NCBI RefSeq assembly: GCF_001418085.1
Contig: NZ_LIQH01000042.1
Coordinates: forward strand, 1 to 64,000
Reading direction: 5' to 3'
Source: Lacinutrix algicola
Lineage (GTDB): Bacteria > Bacteroidota > Bacteroidia > Flavobacteriales > Flavobacteriaceae
Length of the DNA stretch: 64,000 nucleotides
Positions 61,323 to 64,000 of the stretch are shown here, piece after piece (the first letter of the stretch is position 1; each line of letters opens with the position of its first letter). The notes under the pieces were generated by a model. That model saw only the letters and a list, made by a program, of their open reading frames with translations. It was not told the DNA's origin and did not search any database. The position numbers were made by a program, and so were the translations under genes.

Positions 61323-62054
61323 TCTTCTGAATTTTATTATAGATTTATTTTTTGGATTAAATAAGTGTAATTCAGTGTTGTTAAGTTTTATGATTTTTAA
61401 GAATTCAGTTAAGTCTTCACTCTCAATTATCAATGTTTGATTGTCATCATCCATTTTCCAATTTGCTATCAATTCAATTTCGAATGGTGCTTTATTTATG
61501 AATTTGCCGTTTTCGAGAAATGTGTAATTTACTATTTCAGTATTATTATGCTTAAGTATCATTTCAATATCCTTACCATCTTTAATTTGTCCATTGTGAA
61601 ACCATTTTCCAATCAAATTTTCTTTTTTAATGTTTATGGCATCAATTTTATCGCGTGAACTCACTTCAATTTGTAAAGTTGCCTTCTCGTCCGATTTTAA
61701 TAGTTGCCATTCCCTATTTTGATGTTTAAATATAATTTGATTACTGCTAATTTTTTTAATTTCCACCTCATATTTGTAACCATTTGACGAATTAAATTCA
61801 TAATTGTTTTCACTGATTAAAGACCAAGTCCCATTTTCTGATTTACCCATCACAAATTGAGTATAATTAGTTTGATCAAATGAAAGAGTCATTTCTTTAA
61901 AAAATTCATTCGCCATTTTAAGACCTTGTTCATCAATTTCAATGTGATCGGGAATTTTTTCGTATTTCCATTTTCCAATTAAAAAATTTTCTTGTGCAAA
62001 ACAAAAGTAATTGATAATCAGTAAATTAAGTATTATTAGTGCTTTTTTCATCAA
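61320..62054 (-). CDS. Secreted lipocalin-like protein (array 2)
   Basis: 244 residues. Signal peptide (LLIINYFCFAQ). Two tandem lipocalin-like halves: ENFLIGKWKYEKIPDHIEID at the N-terminus and ENLIGKWFHNGQIKDGKDIE at ~140, each starting with the IGKW motif. Probably binds a small hydrophobic ligand or has a structural role; not known. The stop codon is provided by the adjacent repeat box. Confidence 0.72.
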   Translation of the reverse strand: MMKKALIILNLLIINYFCFAQENFLIGKWKYEKIPDHIEIDEQGLKMANEFFKEMTLSFDQTNYTQFVMGKSENGTWSLISENNYEFNSSNGYKYEVEIKKISSNQIIFKHQNREWQLLKSDEKATLQIEVSSRDKIDAINIKKENLIGKWFHNGQIKDGKDIEMILKHNNTEIVNYTFLENGKFINKAPFEIELIANWKMDDDNQTLIIESEDLTEFLKIIKLNNTELHLFNPKNKSIIKFRR

Positions 62055-62069
62055 TGTTTATTTAATTAG

Positions 62070-62202
62070 GTGTAACGTGTTTGTGTATGATTAGTTGCGT
62101 GTTTTAAGTAACTAATTTAGTAAATAATAACTAAATAAAAAGTCCTCACAAACTTTCGTAAATAGGTGAGGACTTAGCAATAAATTATATACGGTGTTGG
62201 CG
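62070..62202 (-). repeat. attC-like repeat 24 (rearranged stem)
   Basis: Left box GTGTAAC, right box GTTGGCG. The usual apex is changed to AAACTTTCG, and a new outer stem AGTCCTCAC / GTGAGGACT has formed around it. Confidence 0.82.
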
Positions 62203-62213
62203 GTAGTTTTTAT

Positions 62214-62822
62214 TTATGCATCTACAAAAATTACTTGACCCGTAATAAATCCATCAACCGAACGTTCAAAAGCTTTACCTACTAACTTTCCAGGAACTGG
62301 CTCAAAACCTGGCATCATTTCACCATAAACATCCCAAGCCTCTTCTAAAACAGTTGGGTTTATTGAGTTTACTCGGATTCCTCTTGGCATTTCAAAAGCA
62401 ACACATTTAACAAATGTATCAATAGCGCCACTAGTAGTAGCATCAGCAATTGCAAAAGGTATAGGCTTAGTATTTAAAATTCCTGTTATTAAAGTAAATG
62501 ACCCCTTATCTGCAATATATTCTTGACCAATACGTACAATGTTTATTTGTCCCATCATTTTACTTAAAATGGTACTCATCCATTGTTCTTCGGTCATTTC
62601 AGTGAAATTTGCATATTCACAAACACCAACAGTGTTTACAACAGCATCAAAATGACCAACATCTTCGTATAATTTCCTTAATGATGCTTCGCTTGTAATA
62701 TCTACTTGAAAGTCATAGCTATCAGCAGAACGTCCAGCAGTTATAATTTTGTGTTTTCCTAGACCCGTAAGAGCAGCTTGTCCCATTTTTCCGTTTGCTC
62801 CAATTAAAATTATTGTTTTCAT
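62214..62822 (-). CDS. Short-chain dehydrogenase/reductase (array 2)
   Basis: 202 residues. NAD(P)-binding Rossmann motif at the start (TIILIGANGKMGQAALTGLG) and the VVNTVGVCEYANF segment. The usual Tyr-x3-Lys is not seen: the expected region reads AIADATTSGAIDTFVK, so this belongs to the short atypical SDR subgroup whose activity is doubtful. It is encoded 73 nt after a Crp/Fnr regulator in the same unit, which suggests that the regulator controls it. Confidence 0.85.
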   Translation of the reverse strand: MKTIILIGANGKMGQAALTGLGKHKIITAGRSADSYDFQVDITSEASLRKLYEDVGHFDAVVNTVGVCEYANFTEMTEEQWMSTILSKMMGQINIVRIGQEYIADKGSFTLITGILNTKPIPFAIADATTSGAIDTFVKCVAFEMPRGIRVNSINPTVLEEAWDVYGEMMPGFEPVPGKLVGKAFERSVDGFITGQVIFVDA

Positions 62823-62895
62823 ATAATATCTGTTTTTAAATTATATGCAAATTTATGAAGCACTAAAGGTTTATGAAGAGGACATTTGTCTAATA

Positions 62896-63453
62896 CTAAA
62901 TATTAGCCCTTATTCGACTTAGGTGACGTTGTGTAACGCCTAGGTACGAAGCTATATAATGTAGTGGAATCTCTTTGATATATTCAGGTTGTGTTGTAAT
63001 TAAATCTAAATAGCGTTGTTGAGCTTTGTCTTTTTGATGATTAAATATCCATTTTTCTAATTCTACATATTCTTTTTCGGCAATAATTTTCAAAAAACGC
63101 AACCAATTACTATTTGATTTGGCTAAATTTTCTAAAGTTGCTTTTGGTATTGAAATTATTTCAGCATCTGTCAGAGCTTGAATATTTTCTTCAGATTTTT
63201 TTTGTGAAATAAATGAAGAATAAGCCATTAATAATTTATTAGGAAAAGTGAAACAATATGTGATTTCATCGTCATTATTTGAATAATAATAGGAACGAAA
63301 AATTCCACTTTTGACAAAAGCTATAGAGTCGCAAATTTCATTATTATTAATATATAAATCGCCTTTTTTTAATAAAATAGTTTGAGATAAATTCAAGAAA
63401 TCATTAATCTCTATGTCGGTAAATAAATTAAATGATTTTAAATATTCGTTCAT
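62896..63453 (-). CDS. Crp/Fnr-family regulator (array 2, first unit)
   Basis: 185 residues. The cyclic-nucleotide-binding beta-roll covers ~20-115 (KKGDLYINNNEICDSIAFVK, SGIFRSYYYSNNDDEITYCF), then a helix and the helix-turn-helix at the end (IPLHYIASYLGVTQRHLSRI). The domain is of the short Bacteroidota type. The start lies 34 nt from the array 2 leader box. With the SDR gene it makes a two-gene unit with ends GTTGGCGGTAG and TTACCGTCAAC, which pair with two mismatches. Confidence 0.88.
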   Translation of the reverse strand: MNEYLKSFNLFTDIEINDFLNLSQTILLKKGDLYINNNEICDSIAFVKSGIFRSYYYSNNDDEITYCFTFPNKLLMAYSSFISQKKSEENIQALTDAEIISIPKATLENLAKSNSNWLRFLKIIAEKEYVELEKWIFNHQKDKAQQRYLDLITTQPEYIKEIPLHYIASYLGVTQRHLSRIRANI

Positions 63454-63486
63454 ATCTTTCTTTGATGTTTGGTATGCTCAAATTAC

Positions 63487-63660
63487 CGTCAACAATTATA
63501 TACAGTTACTATTAACCATACATTCATTACGTAAAGAAAACCATTAGTCTCAATAAACCTTTACGGTTTTCCTCAATTATTTTCTTTATTTTTTTCAGCA
63601 GCAAGCTAAGTTTAATTTATACTAAAAAAAATACGTAGAACTACGTATTTTAAAAGCTTA
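63487..63660 (-). other. Leader of array 2, candidate attI-like recipient site
   Basis: Begins with box CGTCAAC. CAACAATTATATACAG, ACTATTAACCATAC, TAAAGAAAACCAT, TTTACGGTTTTCCTCA and AGCAAGCTAAGTTTAAT are shared with the leader at 52459-52632. Its right end carries the hairpin AATACGTAG-AACT-ACGTATT, which also looks like a terminator for the gene at 63676. Confidence 0.6.
63627..63653 (-). terminator. Terminator of the gene at 63676
   Basis: On the minus strand AAATACGTAG-TTCT... ACGTATTT followed by a T run (A8 on the plus strand at 63626-63633) makes a standard terminator. A weaker version is kept at the same place in leader 1. Confidence 0.7.
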
Positions 63661-63675
63661 AAAAGAAGCTGTTAT

Positions 63676-63993
63676 TTACACAGTAAAAATGCCAATAGCT
63701 TCGTAAAGTACAGCAATAATACCGTTCCATACTTTTTCTAAAATCACTTTAAGTATGCCTTTAAGCGTGTTTATAAAGTTGGTAACCATGTGCTTAAGTC
63801 CGTCGAGAAAAAAGGTGATAAGATCGTCTTCAATTTCACCAGTGGCAATACCGGCTTTAATAATTAAGGTTTGCTTAGAAATGGCTTCTATTTGGCGCTC
63901 GCTAAAACCATTAACCAAGGCAATGTCTTTTTCTAGTATTGTGGAAGCTACGTTTTTTATGGAGTCTATTAAGTTTGCTGTTTTTGTATTCAT
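63676..63993 (-). CDS. Hypothetical helical protein
   Basis: 105 residues (starts MNTKTANLIDSIKNVASTIL). It is predicted mainly alpha-helical with amphipathic segments (KHMVTNFINTLKGILKVILE and VWNGIIAVLYEAIGIFTV). No signal peptide, no family recognised. It lies just upstream of leader 2, so it marks the outer boundary of array 2. The gene ends 16 nt before the terminator hairpin. Confidence 0.6.
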   Translation of the reverse strand: MNTKTANLIDSIKNVASTILEKDIALVNGFSERQIEAISKQTLIIKAGIATGEIEDDLITFFLDGLKHMVTNFINTLKGILKVILEKVWNGIIAVLYEAIGIFTV

Positions 63994-64000
63994 GCTATTA

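Larger units (their letters stand above)
59197..63493 (-). mobile_element. Integron-like cassette array 2 (smaller, decayed)
   Basis: Four attC-like repeats (59197, 59818, 61207, 62070) separate units read from the minus strand, and a leader nearly the same as that of array 1 closes it on the right. Gene order from the leader: Crp/Fnr + SDR, lipocalin-like, GNAT, membrane protein, membrane protein, then the two frameshifted exported genes. One boundary (between 60508 and 60772) is lost, replaced by an IS remnant. Confidence 0.65.

Noticed and set aside
63676-63993. Recombinase or directionality factor next to leader 2
   Set aside because: The 105-residue protein is helical but has no tyrosine-recombinase R..H-R-Y residues and no helix-turn-helix that I can see.

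Overview
The window looks like a chromosomal segment of a marine-type Flavobacteriaceae bacterium (Bacteroidota). The supporting signs are low GC, TAnnTTTG-type -7 promoter boxes, very few Shine-Dalgarno sequences, many SPII lipoproteins, and family marks such as the PadR/PspC/head-GIN cluster, the MoxR-DUF58-DUF4129-SpoIIM cluster, a TonB-dependent receptor with a carboxypeptidase-regulatory-like domain, and OmpA with TSP3 repeats. No rRNA, tRNA or CRISPR was seen.

Region 1 (1-24.2 kb) is ordinary chromosome. It holds PadR + PspC + head-GIN genes; DUF4442 and TIGR00266 proteins; an MbnP/MbnH-type copper/haem operon (5.7-9.0 kb); divergent oxyR and dps with a good OxyR half-operator; an OmpA protein; the seven-gene MoxR/SpoIIM/RDD cluster (12.1-19.1 kb); housekeeping genes (TRIC-type channel, cyclophilin, Nudix, acyltransferase); and an ECF sigma operon.

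Region 2 (24.4-31.4 kb) has a YhhN protein, a stack of ~300-bp tandem repeats each carrying a ~78-bp palindromic element, an NDH-2 type dehydrogenase with more copies of the palindrome behind it, a TonB-dependent receptor and a DTW-domain enzyme.

Region 3 (about 31.5-52.6 kb) is the remarkable part. At least 20 consecutive units, all read from the minus strand, are separated by ~130-bp imperfect palindromes that look like integron attC sites. Each repeat starts with NNNYAAC and ends with GTTRNNN, has inner arms that can pair, and has an apical hairpin whose sequence varies while its pairing is kept. The outer boxes match across the gene of each unit rather than across each repeat. That is expected if a cassette circularises by crossover at G^TT, as in integrons. 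About 18 of the 21 encoded proteins are lipoproteins, secreted or membrane proteins. One unit has no gene, several have two, and one carries an IS3-family element. No integrase gene is present. The left end (31.5-34.2 kb) holds decayed copies.

Region 4 (52.6-57.7 kb) is plus-strand: a TPR histidine kinase with a LuxR-type response regulator, then a membrane protein, a SIMPL protein and a homologue of the leptospiral surface lipoprotein LipL32. Both operons are preceded by the same CCCTGTTTTC(A/G)GGG motif.

Region 5 (57.8-63.7 kb) is a second, smaller and more decayed cassette array in the same orientation, including two neighbouring genes that each need one A removed from a poly-A run to be read. 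Its promoter-proximal end carries the same ~170-bp leader as array 1, which makes this leader a candidate attI-like recipient site.
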